Positions 7,181 through 16,483 of a stretch of 20,671 nt of DNA are shown here, one piece after another (within the stretch, counting starts at the first letter, position 1; each line of letters opens with the position of its first letter). The stretch comes from Acidobacteriaceae bacterium (GTDB taxonomy: Bacteria; Acidobacteriota; Terriglobia; Bryobacterales; Bryobacteraceae). A model generated the notes under the pieces. That model made no database searches. It was not told the DNA's origin and saw only the letters and a program-made list of their open reading frames with translations. The position numbers and the translations under genes are program-made. Where the stretch lies: contig JAFAQG010000268.1 of the NCBI GenBank assembly GCA_019246575.1, positions 1 to 20,671 on the forward strand, in the 5' to 3' direction.

Positions 7181-9903
7181 TATCTCCTAGTCCTTTTGTC
7201 ATTAAACTGTCTTACCTGAAAATTATAATCGTCCGCGATGAGATGGCCGTGCGTGCGCGCGAGATCGCTCGCGAGCCGGTTGACCATCGCGCGAAACTCA
7301 GGTGTCGATGTGTTTACGCCTGGGTTACGTTGCAGAATGAAATCGCGCACAGCCGTATCATAACTGCCGTCCGGCGTCGGCGAGAGTGTGTAATCCTGGC
7401 CCAACTCTTTGAGCTTTGCCGGCTTACTCGCAACGACAGCGGGCTTAAATGCGCGATCACGAGTTACCGGGATCCGGCCGGCATCGGAGAGCACGGGCTC
7501 GGAGATTCCGTCAATTTCGTTTCGACCCGGTTCTACGGCCCTTATGCTTACCTGTCCGGACTTCATGCCGGGAGCTTCTACGGAAAGCTCGATGATGCCG
7601 GCCGATTCCTGCGACCGAATCACGTTTGAGACGGGCGTGTCGATATACATCGTGCCTTCGCGAGCGCCGTTTTTCAAAGTATCTGTTTGGTACAGCGGAG
7701 GTCCGACCAGTTTTCCGGGCCCCTTCACTTTCCAAGTAAGAGGCGGATTCGCGCCCATGGCATAGACGCCGTGAGCATCGACGATCCTCGCGCTCACCGT
7801 CGCAATGCCGTCGCGCCCCGTGGGTATCGAATCGCTCGATGCCATAAGCGTGATCGCCGCAGGGTCGCCGGGCATCGGCAGTTCCTCGTGCACGGTCTGC
7901 CCGGGGCACGCGCCGTCTGCGGACAGCATCCCCTGCTCCACACTAATATTGTGAAATGTAACACTGTGCCCGTTCTCGGCTGACGGCTGCAGTGTTCCAA
8001 GGGCCCGGCCGTTGAAGGACAGAGTTACGGAGTCGCAGTTCGAATCGACGGTGATGTCTTTCTTGGTGCCCAGATATCTCGGCCGCCAGTTATGCTGCTC
8101 GATAAACAGGACCGGTTTGTGCCCGAAGTTCGCCTCCCACAGATAGTACATGTACTTAGGATTGCGGTAGGCGTCCACCCAGCCCTTCGGGTTCACATAG
8201 AGCAACGGCGCGTACAGATACTTTCGGTCTGCGCCGTGATCCGCGTATAAAAAGATGACGATGTTATCGGCTTTGCGGCGAATAATCTCCGCGCGGTTGA
8301 CATCGTGCTGCCATTCTTCCGTCCCCGTTACCTGCCCGCTTTTCGGATGGCCGCCGTCCGGAAACTCGCGATCGCCGTCGTGCCAGCCCCGGATGGTGCA
8401 GCGCAGCAAACTTTCGAGCGCAAGATCTTCCTCGGTGGTTTGGACATACGCGCCGCCGTTGGTCCCTCGACGTAAGTTGATAATCCGCGTCTTATCTTCC
8501 GCCCAACCCCAGGCCGAGTCCGCCGGCTGGTTGGTTTCATTGCCCATGCTCCAGAAAAAAATACCGGGATGATTGCGGTCGCGTCGAATCATCTCGATCA
8601 CGTTCTGGTGCTGCACGTCGCGATTGAACGCGATGTCCTTGATATTGGGAACCTCTTCGATCGTGATGATGCCCAGGCGATCGGACAACTCGTACACATA
8701 GGGGTCGTTCGGGTAGTGGACGGTGCGCTGGAAGTTATGGCCGAGGTTGTCACGAATGTCCTCCAGATCCCTCTTATGCATCCATTTGGGCATCGCATCG
8801 CCCAGCCACGGATACTCCTGGTGCCGGTTCGTTCCGTGCAATAACACGACTCTTCCGTTCAGATACAGGCGGTGCTCGGGCTTATTCCAGGAAAACCAGC
8901 GGAATCCGAGCGGACTGTTCATTTCATCGGCTTCCGTTTGGTCGGCGCGCACCTCGCTGTGAACGGAGTAAACATACGGCTGATCGGGAGACCACAGGTG
9001 CGGATGCGACACGTGCACTGTCTGCGCGAACTCATGAACCCCGGACGGCTGGATAGTTTGCTGTGCGCGGGTTTCGGCGACGACGCGCGCGGCCGCATCA
9101 CGGATAGTAGTCACCAGAATGCAATCGCGTTGAACGGAGTAGTCATTACGCACCCAGGTTTGCACTTGAACATCGGCATCGGTGTCGGAGACCCGCGGCG
9201 TGGTTATGAACGTGCCGCCTTCATGATCGGCCGAGCCTTGAAACGGGATGTGCAGACGATCTTTGATGACCAGGCGGACGTCGCGATAAATGCCGCCATA
9301 GACGTCGAAGTTCCCGGCCGTCATCGGAGGAATCGCGTTGGGGTCATCGCGGCGGTTCGAGACCAGGACTGCCATCAGGTTTTCGCCGCCGAAGTTCACA
9401 TACGGCGTGATATCCACGCTGAAAGACGTGTAGCCGCCCTTGTGTTCGCCAGCCAACCGGCCGTTGACGAAGACCTTTGAATATTTTTGGACCCCATCGA
9501 ACTCTAGCGAGATCAGCCGGTTCTTGTAACGGGCATCGATGCCGATCCGTTTTCGGTACCAGCCGCAGCCATACCACCAATACGTGTCCTCTTCTTCGTT
9601 CGCAACCTTGATAAACGGGTGCAGATCGTGGGTGGTCTCGTAGGTGCTCCAGGTATGTGGTAACGCGATCGCAGGCCAGGTCGCATCTGAGTAACCTGGG
9701 GATGCTGGAGAGAGGGACGGTTCAGGCGCGGGAAAGTATTGAAACGTCCAGTCGTGGTTTATCGTTGTTGTGACACGGCAACGCGCAGCCGCGAGCGCAT
9801 CAGCGCAGGAAAAAACACCTATCGCGATGAACGCCCAGCGAGCGAAGAACAGATGAGTTTCCTTTGAGCGGCAACTGGTTTCGACATTTCGGGCGGTAGA
9901 CAT
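7180..9903 (-). CDS. Secreted glycoside hydrolase family 2 (beta-galactosidase-like)
   Basis: This 907-residue protein should hydrolyse beta-linked sugars outside the cytoplasm. An uncleaved N-terminal stretch precedes a hydrophobic signal (WAFIAIGVFSCADALAAA, 23-40). Residues about 48-215 are the GH2 sugar-binding jelly roll (TINHDWTF, LPHTWS, GWYRKRIGI, FDGVQKYSKVFVNG, GGIYRDVRLVI). An immunoglobulin-like domain follows (about 230-330), then the TIM barrel with LLHGTNRHQEYPWLG at 354-368. The acid/base is Glu456 in FWSMGNETN. The likely nucleophile is Glu529 or Glu530 in QVTGTEEWQHD, a motif seen with LLRCTIRGW in related GH2 enzymes. C-terminal beta-domains and an unassigned basic tail complete it. 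The start at ATG 9903 has no strong ribosome-binding site and is 44 bp from the divergent pyc start. It leads an operon with a relic TonB receptor and an esterase-like hydrolase. The exact sugar is not determined. Confidence 0.9.
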   Translation of the reverse strand: MSTARNVETSCRSKETHLFFARWAFIAIGVFSCADALAAARCRVTTTINHDWTFQYFPAPEPSLSPASPGYSDATWPAIALPHTWSTYETTHDLHPFIKVANEEEDTYWWYGCGWYRKRIGIDARYKNRLISLEFDGVQKYSKVFVNGRLAGEHKGGYTSFSVDITPYVNFGGENLMAVLVSNRRDDPNAIPPMTAGNFDVYGGIYRDVRLVIKDRLHIPFQGSADHEGGTFITTPRVSDTDADVQVQTWVRNDYSVQRDCILVTTIRDAAARVVAETRAQQTIQPSGVHEFAQTVHVSHPHLWSPDQPYVYSVHSEVRADQTEADEMNSPLGFRWFSWNKPEHRLYLNGRVVLLHGTNRHQEYPWLGDAMPKWMHKRDLEDIRDNLGHNFQRTVHYPNDPYVYELSDRLGIITIEEVPNIKDIAFNRDVQHQNVIEMIRRDRNHPGIFFWSMGNETNQPADSAWGWAEDKTRIINLRRGTNGGAYVQTTEEDLALESLLRCTIRGWHDGDREFPDGGHPKSGQVTGTEEWQHDVNRAEIIRRKADNIVIFLYADHGADRKYLYAPLLYVNPKGWVDAYRNPKYMYYLWEANFGHKPVLFIEQHNWRPRYLGTKKDITVDSNCDSVTLSFNGRALGTLQPSAENGHSVTFHNISVEQGMLSADGACPGQTVHEELPMPGDPAAITLMASSDSIPTGRDGIATVSARIVDAHGVYAMGANPPLTWKVKGPGKLVGPPLYQTDTLKNGAREGTMYIDTPVSNVIRSQESAGIIELSVEAPGMKSGQVSIRAVEPGRNEIDGISEPVLSDAGRIPVTRDRAFKPAVVASKPAKLKELGQDYTLSPTPDGSYDTAVRDFILQRNPGVNTSTPEFRAMVNRLASDLARTHGHLIADDYNFQVRQFNDKRTRR

Positions 9904-9947
9904 GAGACGTACCGGGGAAAATGGTAGCGCACCTCCCGTTTGTACAC
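9904..9947. promoter_or_regulatory. Very short divergent promoter region, GH2 operon / pyc
   Basis: Only 44 bp separate the chosen start codons of two divergently transcribed genes. The promoters must overlap each other or extend into the coding sequences. No convincing -10/-35 pair is visible. If pyc instead used the in-frame ATG at 9921 (preceded by GGGGAAA), the gap would be 17 bp. Confidence 0.4.
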
Positions 9948-12900
9948 ATGAACAAACTTCTTGCGTTGAACCGTGGCGAGATTGCCATCAGAATACTGAG
10001 AGCCGCAAACGAACTCAGGCTCCGAACGGTGGCTGTGTACTCACAAGAAGACCGCCTGAGCCTGCACCGCTTTAAAGCCGATGAAGCTTATTTGATCGGC
10101 CAAGGCAAAGGCCCGGTTCAAGCGTATCTCGACGTCGATTCGATCGTCGATCTCGCTTCGGAAAAGGGCGTCGATGCTATTCACCCCGGTTACGGTTTCT
10201 TATCGGAGAACCCGGCGCTTCCACGGGCTTGCGAACGAGCGGGAATTGCGTTCATCGGCCCGAGTGCGGAGATTCTGGAGATGCTCGGCGATAAGACGGC
10301 GGCGCGAAAGGTTGCCCAGCAGGCCGGCATTTCAGTCGTGCCCGGAACAGAAAATCCAGTGGAGCCGGATAGCGGCGATATTGACGAGGTCGCGCGCCAG
10401 ATCGGGTTTCCGCTCATTATCAAGGCAGCTTTCGGCGGTGGTGGACGCGGCATGCGGGTCGTGAATTCGGCCGCGGAATTCAAGCCGAAGTTGCACGAAG
10501 CGAGCCAGGAAGCCGGCGCCGCATTTGGAAACAGTGCCGTGTTTCTCGAGCGCTATATTCCGCGCGCAAAACACGTCGAGGTCCAGATTCTCGGCGACAC
10601 TCACGGCAACATTTTGCATTTATACGAACGCGACTGCTCTGTACAGCGGAGGCATCAGAAAGTGGTCGAGATTGCGCCGGCCATCGGGCTTCCCGAAAAC
10701 GTCCGTCGCGATTTGGCGGACGCGGCTGTCGCACTTGCGCGCGCAGCGAACTACGGTAACGCAGGTACGGTCGAGTTTCTTGTCGATGCCGATACTCACG
10801 AGTGGTTTTTCATCGAGGTAAACCCGCGCGTTCAAGTCGAGCATACGGTTACCGAGGTCGTGACGGGCATCGATATTGTTCGCACGCAGATACTGATTGC
10901 ACAGGGATGTGCGCTGCACGGCAGCGAGATCGGACTGCCGCGGCAGGCCGACATTCCTTTACACGGCGCTGCGCTTCAGTGCCGGGTAACTACGGAAGAT
11001 CCGGCGAATAACTTCGTGCCGGATTACGGGAAGCTTCAGACCTATCGCTCGCCCGCGGGTTTTGGGATCCGTCTCGACGGCGCGTCCGCCTACGGTGGAG
11101 CTGTCATTTTGCCGTATTACGATTCGCTGCTCGTAAAGGTGACGGCCTGGGGCACGAAGTTCCCGGAAGCTTGTCAGCGGATGGACCGCGCGCTGCGAGA
11201 GTTCCGCATCCGCGGCGTGAAAACCAATATCCCGTTCCTTGAGAACGTAGTCAATCATCCCGCGTTTGTTTCCGGCGGGATGACCACTTCGTTCATCGAT
11301 GAGACACCGGAGCTCTTCGCATTCCAGCCGCGGCGTGATCGGGCGACAAAGCTACTGAGCTATCTCGGCGAAGTCATCGTAAACGGCAACCCGGAGGTAG
11401 CAAACAGGCCGCGTCCGGCAATCGTTCGCGATGCGCCGGTGCCGCACTCGCGTCTGGAGCATCCACCCTCTGGCACCCGTCAGTTGTTGGACACGATGGG
11501 GCCGGCGGCGTTCGCCAAATGGACGCAGAGTCAATCGCGCCTGCTGATGACGGATACAACGTTTCGCGACGCTCATCAATCACTCATGGCGACGCGCGTA
11601 CGGTCGTATGACATATTGAGGATCGCGGATTATGTCGCTAGGGAATTGCCCCAGCTCTACAGCCTCGAGATGTGGGGCGGCGCGACATTCGATGTCGCCA
11701 TGCGGTTTCTGTTGGAAGATCCCTGGAAGCGCTTAGAGAAGTTACGCGAGAAGATCCCAAACATCTGTTTTCAGATGCTGCTGCGAGCCTCGAATGCTGT
11801 GGGTTATACCGCATACCCCGACAATGTCGTTCGCGAATTCATCAGTGAAGCTGCCTTGCAAGGTATTGATGTCTTCCGTATCTTCGATTCCTTGAACTGG
11901 ATGCCGAATATGAAGGTCGCGGTCGAGGCCACGCTGAAAACCGGCCGTCTCTGCGAAGCGGCGATCTGCTATACGGGCGACATTCTCGATCCCCGGCGCG
12001 AGAAATATTCGCTGAATTACTATGTGCGCCTCGCAAAGGAATTGCAACAGATGGGGACGCATATTCTCGGAATCAAAGACATGGCCGGTTTATTAAAACC
12101 CTATGCCGCATACAAGTTAGTCAAAACGTTGCGCGAGGAGATCGATCTGCCGATTCACCTGCATACGCATGATACGAGCGGGATCAATGCTGCAACCATT
12201 CTGAAAGCCGCGGAAGCGGGCGCGCATGTCGCCGACGGTGCAATCTCATCCATGAGCGGCACGACGAGCCAGCCGAATCTCAATTCGATCGTAGCTGCGC
12301 TGGCTCACACCGAGCGGGACACCGGATTAAGTTTCGATGCTTTAAATCGATGCTCCGAGTATTGGCAGACGGTTCGCACCTACTACACAGCATTCGATAA
12401 TGCTCCGAAATCCGGTTTGGCGGATGTCTACATCCATGAGATGCCCGGCGGACAATACACAAACCTTAAAGAGCAAGCCGAGGCGATGGGTCTGGGCCCG
12501 CGGTGGCCCGAAGTTGCGCGCATGTACGCGGACGTGAACATGGCTTTCGGAGACATCGTCAAAGTAACTCCATCGAGCAAAGTGGTTGGAGATTTGGCGC
12601 TGTTCCTTGTCAGTCACGAACTTACCGTGAAAGATCTGGAAAACCTGCCTCCTGATCATCACCTGACACTCCCAAATTCAGTCGTCGACATGTTTATGGG
12701 AGCGCTGGGACAGCCCGAGGGCGGATGGCCGTCTAAGCTGCAACAGGTCATTTTACGTGGGCGAAAGCCGCAGGCCGGCCGGCCTGGGGAGCATCTTCCG
12801 TGTGTCGATCTGGAGAAAGCCGCGCAAACCATGCTTGAACAGACCGGCTCCACAACTCGCACGGACCTGATGAGCTATTTGATGTATCCGCAAGTATTTT

Positions 12901-13385
12901 CGAAGTTCTCTAAGGCACGCGCCGGCTACGGAGACCTGGAAATTTTGCCCACATATCAGTTTTTCTATGGACTGGAGGAACGGACGGAAGTAACTGTCGA
13001 TCTCGAACCCGGCAAGTCGCTTGTCATTCGTCTGCTGACCGTCGGCGAACCAAGGCCCGACGGCATGCGCACCGTGTTCTTCGAACTCAACGGCCAACCG
13101 CGTGAGGTTGAAATCCGAGATAAATCGATTAACCAGGTCGCGAGTGCTCGACGGAAGGCCGATCCCACCAAGCCCGGAGAAGTGGGAGCGCCGATTCCCG
13201 GTGCAGTCACGATGGTGCACGTTACCGTAGGCGAGCACGTGAACAAGGGCGACCGGTTACTGGTCATGGAAGCGATGAAGATGCAGACGACGGTCTATGC
13301 GCCAACTGCGGGCACCGTCAAAGAGATCGTTGTGCATCTTCGGGACAGCGTAGAGGCCCGCGATCTGCTGTTGACAATCGAGTAG
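9948..13385 (+). CDS. pyc: Pyruvate carboxylase, single-chain, biotin-dependent
   Basis: This cytoplasmic enzyme converts pyruvate, bicarbonate and ATP to oxaloacetate (anaplerosis). I start it at ATG 9948 because MNKLLALNRGEIAIRIL is the standard N terminus; the ATG at 9921 would add nine atypical residues. Length is about 1145 residues, normal for single-chain pyruvate carboxylases. Domain order is the usual one. Biotin carboxylase covers roughly 1-450, with the ATP-grasp glycine loop AFGGGGRGM at 161-169 and the ERDCSVQRRHQKVVEIAPA block. The carboxyltransferase begins near TDTTFRDAHQSLMATR at 535-550, with GIKDMAGLLKP carrying the metal-site lysine and HLHTHDTSG the metal-binding histidines. 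The C-terminal biotinyl domain carries MEAMKM with Lys1111 as the biotin site (codon 13278-13280). The carboxyltransferase signature separates it from acetyl- or propionyl-CoA carboxylases. The gene stands alone or leads the PstS-like gene 84 bp downstream. Confidence 0.97.
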   Translation: MNKLLALNRGEIAIRILRAANELRLRTVAVYSQEDRLSLHRFKADEAYLIGQGKGPVQAYLDVDSIVDLASEKGVDAIHPGYGFLSENPALPRACERAGIAFIGPSAEILEMLGDKTAARKVAQQAGISVVPGTENPVEPDSGDIDEVARQIGFPLIIKAAFGGGGRGMRVVNSAAEFKPKLHEASQEAGAAFGNSAVFLERYIPRAKHVEVQILGDTHGNILHLYERDCSVQRRHQKVVEIAPAIGLPENVRRDLADAAVALARAANYGNAGTVEFLVDADTHEWFFIEVNPRVQVEHTVTEVVTGIDIVRTQILIAQGCALHGSEIGLPRQADIPLHGAALQCRVTTEDPANNFVPDYGKLQTYRSPAGFGIRLDGASAYGGAVILPYYDSLLVKVTAWGTKFPEACQRMDRALREFRIRGVKTNIPFLENVVNHPAFVSGGMTTSFIDETPELFAFQPRRDRATKLLSYLGEVIVNGNPEVANRPRPAIVRDAPVPHSRLEHPPSGTRQLLDTMGPAAFAKWTQSQSRLLMTDTTFRDAHQSLMATRVRSYDILRIADYVARELPQLYSLEMWGGATFDVAMRFLLEDPWKRLEKLREKIPNICFQMLLRASNAVGYTAYPDNVVREFISEAALQGIDVFRIFDSLNWMPNMKVAVEATLKTGRLCEAAICYTGDILDPRREKYSLNYYVRLAKELQQMGTHILGIKDMAGLLKPYAAYKLVKTLREEIDLPIHLHTHDTSGINAATILKAAEAGAHVADGAISSMSGTTSQPNLNSIVAALAHTERDTGLSFDALNRCSEYWQTVRTYYTAFDNAPKSGLADVYIHEMPGGQYTNLKEQAEAMGLGPRWPEVARMYADVNMAFGDIVKVTPSSKVVGDLALFLVSHELTVKDLENLPPDHHLTLPNSVVDMFMGALGQPEGGWPSKLQQVILRGRKPQAGRPGEHLPCVDLEKAAQTMLEQTGSTTRTDLMSYLMYPQVFSKFSKARAGYGDLEILPTYQFFYGLEERTEVTVDLEPGKSLVIRLLTVGEPRPDGMRTVFFELNGQPREVEIRDKSINQVASARRKADPTKPGEVGAPIPGAVTMVHVTVGEHVNKGDRLLVMEAMKMQTTVYAPTAGTVKEIVVHLRDSVEARDLLLTIE

Positions 13386-13469
13386 CGCCGACGCGCTGGG
13401 CAGCGTGCCTATCGAGTCCTTCAGCACCCGTTAGGCTGCATTAAGAGAATTTTTGATAACAATGTCTGG

Positions 13470-14633
13470 ATGAACAGAGCGATTCTGCCGGCAAGTGTAA
13501 TTTTGTGCACAGTTACGGCACTCACGATATCTACACTCGAAGGACGAGACGGCGACAAGCAGCGTGACAGCATGGTCGAGTGGCTCACGCCGCCACTGCC
13601 GGCCAATAAGCCTCAAACACCGGAACAAGAGGAAGCTGGAAGGCAGAAAGGCCGGCCGGAACCTGAACCGGAGATCCTGCAGCCCAGGCTCGATCCGGCG
13701 CTGCCGAAATACGAACCGCGAAAAGATGTCGAAATTTCCGGGAATTTCAAGGCTGCTTCGTCCGACGTGCTACCACGATTGGCCCGGATGTGGATCGCAG
13801 GGTTCAATAAATACTATCCGAATCTGCATATCAGCCTCGGGCCGCCTTACGCCGGAAGTCTTGGCGCCCAGGAGTTAGTCAAAGGAAATCTGGATTTCGT
13901 GTTTGTGTCTCGCGAGTTACGGCCGGACGACATTGCCGGGTTCAAAGCTAAATTTGGCTATGATCCGTTGAGCGTTCCCGTTTCCGGCGGTTCATACCGG
14001 CTCTATGGATTCCTTGATACCGTTGGATTCTTTGTAAATAAAGACAACCCGATCGAAAAAATCAGCTTCGACCAGCTTGATGGCATTTTCTCCCGGACTC
14101 ATTACCGCGCGGGTAAGGCGATCACGACGTGGGGCGAACTGGGTGCGACGGGCGATTGGGCCGACAAACCGGTTCACGTCTACGCAATCAAGCCTTGGAA
14201 CGGTTTCGAGGAATTTGTGAGGCAGCGAGTATTGAGCAAAGATGGCCGGCGCGGCGAATGGCGCGACGATATCAATTTCGATAAGGTCGTGTTTCCCATG
14301 GCCGGCCGGGTTGCGCACGATCGGTACGGTATCGGCTATTCCGGAATTGCTTATATCGATGCCGGAGTGAAGATGCTCCCGCTTAGTTCAACCGATGGCG
14401 GTCGATACTATGCGCCGACTTATGAAAACGTCGCACTCGCAAGCTATCCGCTGAGCCGCTTGACTTACTTCAATACAAATAAAGCACCCGGTAAGCCGCT
14501 CAACCCTGCGATTGAAGAGTTCCTCCGGTTTGTGTTGAGTAGGGAAGGGCAGGAGACTGTGTGCGAAGAAGCATTGTATTTGCCGCTGCGCGCATTTCAA
14601 GTTGAGAGCAGCCGGGCGATGCTGGCTAGATGA
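13470..14633 (+). CDS. Orphan PstS-like substrate-binding protein with Pro/Glu-rich linker
   Basis: This is a 387-residue exported protein. A short hydrophobic N terminus (ILPASVILCTVTALTIS, 5-21) acts as a signal or anchor and is followed by a Pro/Glu/Lys-rich linker at about 42-85. The PstS-like domain runs from about 87 (VEISGNFKAASSDVLPRLARMW) through ISLGPPYAGSLGAQELVKGNLDFVFVSREL (121-150) and TVGFFVNKDNPIEKISFDQLDGIFSRT (184-210) to a C-terminal PLSRLTYFNTNKAPGKPL...FLRFVLSREGQETV (327-364). The tail aligns by eye with the PstS-like protein at the left edge, so they are distant paralogues. The anion-binding Ser/Gly loop expected around 243-248 reads WNGFEEF instead, so ordinary phosphate binding is doubtful. 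There are no permease genes beside it. The ribosome-binding site is weak; pyc lies 84 bp upstream on the same strand. Confidence 0.82.
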   Translation: MNRAILPASVILCTVTALTISTLEGRDGDKQRDSMVEWLTPPLPANKPQTPEQEEAGRQKGRPEPEPEILQPRLDPALPKYEPRKDVEISGNFKAASSDVLPRLARMWIAGFNKYYPNLHISLGPPYAGSLGAQELVKGNLDFVFVSRELRPDDIAGFKAKFGYDPLSVPVSGGSYRLYGFLDTVGFFVNKDNPIEKISFDQLDGIFSRTHYRAGKAITTWGELGATGDWADKPVHVYAIKPWNGFEEFVRQRVLSKDGRRGEWRDDINFDKVVFPMAGRVAHDRYGIGYSGIAYIDAGVKMLPLSSTDGGRYYAPTYENVALASYPLSRLTYFNTNKAPGKPLNPAIEEFLRFVLSREGQETVCEEALYLPLRAFQVESSRAMLAR

Positions 14634-14757
14634 ATGAGCGTGTAACTCGCTACTTCTGGCGATGAAGTTACTCCCCGGGTGTTATTACAAGGCATGTACG
14701 GCGGCGCGCATAACTACATCGCACCCATAAAGATCGATCGCGCACTGGCTTGGATGT
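14634..14757. other. Convergent intergenic gap with a weak inverted repeat
   Basis: This 124-bp gap lies between the convergent PstS-like and GH16 genes. It contains an imperfect dyad at 14642-14671 (GTAACT-CGC ... GCG-ATGA-AGTTAC; six plus three base pairs with a four-base bulge) just after the PstS-like stop. It could act as a terminator, but no T-run follows on either strand. I see nothing else here. Confidence 0.3.
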
Positions 14758-16419
14758 TTATCTCGTCTCACGCCGGATTCGCTGCGGGCTGCACAGCGGG
14801 ATAACTTCCAGTCCGCGCAGGGTGGCGTTGGTATGCGGCGCGCCCGAGCCGGGACTGAACGCGATCGCAAGCTGGCCGCTATCGTCCGCGGATACAATGA
14901 AATCCTCAACAACGGCCTTGAAGGTTGCACCCGCGGTTGAGTAGATATCGAAGTTCGTCAAGATCGGCGTGCCGTTTACGGCGACATTAAAATGGCGCTG
15001 CCCGACGCCGGGGAAAGCCGATTCAATGAAGTGCAGCCGCAGCCGGTAACTAGCGCTGGGCGTGAGGTTAGGAATCGTGTAAGTAAAGGCGCCCCATCGC
15101 TCTGTGCGATAGACGGATTGTGGCGCCGGGTCAGAAATATCGGTCACGTCGATAGCATTCGGGACCGCGTTCGTTGCGCCTCCGCTATATCCTGTGTCAG
15201 CGACAAAGTTTCCCGATCCGACGAGTCCCCCGGCACTGATCGCGATGGGACAGATATTCGTTCCCGTTAAGGGCAACGTAATCGCCGCTTCGTTTGACAG
15301 GCCCAACTCCTCCGATTCCTCTCCGGTCGCACTTACCTGGTAATAATAAGTTGCGCCGGGCGTAAGCAGCACATCGGTGAAACTGTTTGCACTAACATTG
15401 GCCGCGATGAGGTTTCCAAGCGAATGCTCTGCGCCGGATGTATCGCTCCGAAAGATGTTGTAAGTGACGCTTGGATCGCCCGTGTTGTTGGACCAGTTGA
15501 GGTGAACCTGACTGTTCGAAATAGGCGATGCACACAGCCGCGTCGGGTTTGTCCAAGGAGCCCATTGATACACGCGGACCCAGTCGATGTTCATATATTG
15601 CGGAAAAATCGTGGTGTCGTCGGGAGCGCCGCCCCATGCACTTGGTCCGCCGACTGCCAAGTCAAAGATGATGTAGAAACTATGGTTGTAAAAATCCCAT
15701 TGGCCGGTAGTTGAAGTGCTGCCGTTGCGCCCGGGACTCATAATGTCTGAAGGCGTGAACGTCGCGTACACGTTGCTTGGATCGTCGACGTAATACTGGA
15801 TCAGAAACGGCGACCAGACCATGCCGTAAACGTGGTAATCGGCAGAAAACGGCGTCCCGTCGGGCGACTGGTACGGGAATCCGAGGCCCGTGCTCGCATA
15901 ACCGATACCGTGAATAGTGCCGTGTACGGTGCTGGGTTCCCGGCCGATGTTTTCCATGATGTCGATCTCGCCGTTGCCCGGCCAGCCGATTCCGTTATCG
16001 CCCTGCATCCAGAACGCGGGCCAGATGCCTTGGCCGTATGGGATCTGGATGCGGGCCTCGATGCGCCCGTACTGAAACTCCTGGCCGAAACCGCCGTTCA
16101 ACTTCGTCTTAATGCGTCCCGAGTAGTATCTGGAGGGTGTCCCCGGAACGGAGTAGGCCTCGATGACAAGACTCCCATTGCCATCCAGATAGCTGGTCGA
16201 CCCGTCACTGATCATGGTCTCCTGCTCGCCGGTCCCGAAGGTCGATCCTGCGCCGGTGTCGAACGTCCAATACAGATTGTTGTCGCTATGAGGAGTGAAA
16301 GGGCCCGCGGGGCCGTTGAATTCGTCGCTCCAGACCAGCGTCCATTCTTGTGCGGCCGCATAGCCGGCCATGAGAGCAGCGGTCAAGAGGGTGAAAACAA
16401 CGCGTTTGAGAGTACCCAT
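14758..16419 (-). CDS. Secreted GH16 beta-glucanase-like protein with Fn3 and malectin domains
   Basis: This exported glycan hydrolase has 553 residues from the ATG at 16419. I prefer that start because the signal peptide VVFTLLTAALMAGYAAAQ follows at once, and the open frame upstream (to 16608) runs antisense into the SDR gene. Residues about 25-286 are a GH16 jelly roll (WTLVWSDEFNG, FQYGRIEARIQIP, WPAFWM). The catalytic motif GEIDIMENIG carries nucleophile Glu151 and acid/base Glu156, and the domain closes with NIDWVRVYQW. An Fn3 domain covers about 290-383 (VHLNWSNNTG, TYNIFRS, TYYYQVSA). A malectin-like carbohydrate-binding domain covers about 392-541 (ISAGG, DTGYSGG, YRTERWGAFTYTIPNL, YRLRLHFIE, RHFNVAVNG). 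Laminarin-type beta-1,3(1,4)-glucans are likely substrates of the family, but specificity is not fixed by the motif. It is divergent from the SDR gene, 64 bp apart. Confidence 0.93.
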   Translation of the reverse strand: MGTLKRVVFTLLTAALMAGYAAAQEWTLVWSDEFNGPAGPFTPHSDNNLYWTFDTGAGSTFGTGEQETMISDGSTSYLDGNGSLVIEAYSVPGTPSRYYSGRIKTKLNGGFGQEFQYGRIEARIQIPYGQGIWPAFWMQGDNGIGWPGNGEIDIMENIGREPSTVHGTIHGIGYASTGLGFPYQSPDGTPFSADYHVYGMVWSPFLIQYYVDDPSNVYATFTPSDIMSPGRNGSTSTTGQWDFYNHSFYIIFDLAVGGPSAWGGAPDDTTIFPQYMNIDWVRVYQWAPWTNPTRLCASPISNSQVHLNWSNNTGDPSVTYNIFRSDTSGAEHSLGNLIAANVSANSFTDVLLTPGATYYYQVSATGEESEELGLSNEAAITLPLTGTNICPIAISAGGLVGSGNFVADTGYSGGATNAVPNAIDVTDISDPAPQSVYRTERWGAFTYTIPNLTPSASYRLRLHFIESAFPGVGQRHFNVAVNGTPILTNFDIYSTAGATFKAVVEDFIVSADDSGQLAIAFSPGSGAPHTNATLRGLEVIPLCSPQRIRRETR

Positions 16420-16483
16420 TGTGTCCGCCAGTGGGATGCGAAAACCAGAACCGTTGTAGCACCTCGAGGGCAACGGCAGGTCT

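Noticed and set aside
8872..9480. Plus-strand open frame of 202 codons
   Set aside because: It is fully antisense to the GH2 sugar-binding domains; a GC-rich shadow with no recognisable motif.
13386..13420. Hairpin GCGCT-GGGC-AGCGT just after pyc as a terminator
   Set aside because: The stem is only about six pairs including a wobble and no T-run follows.
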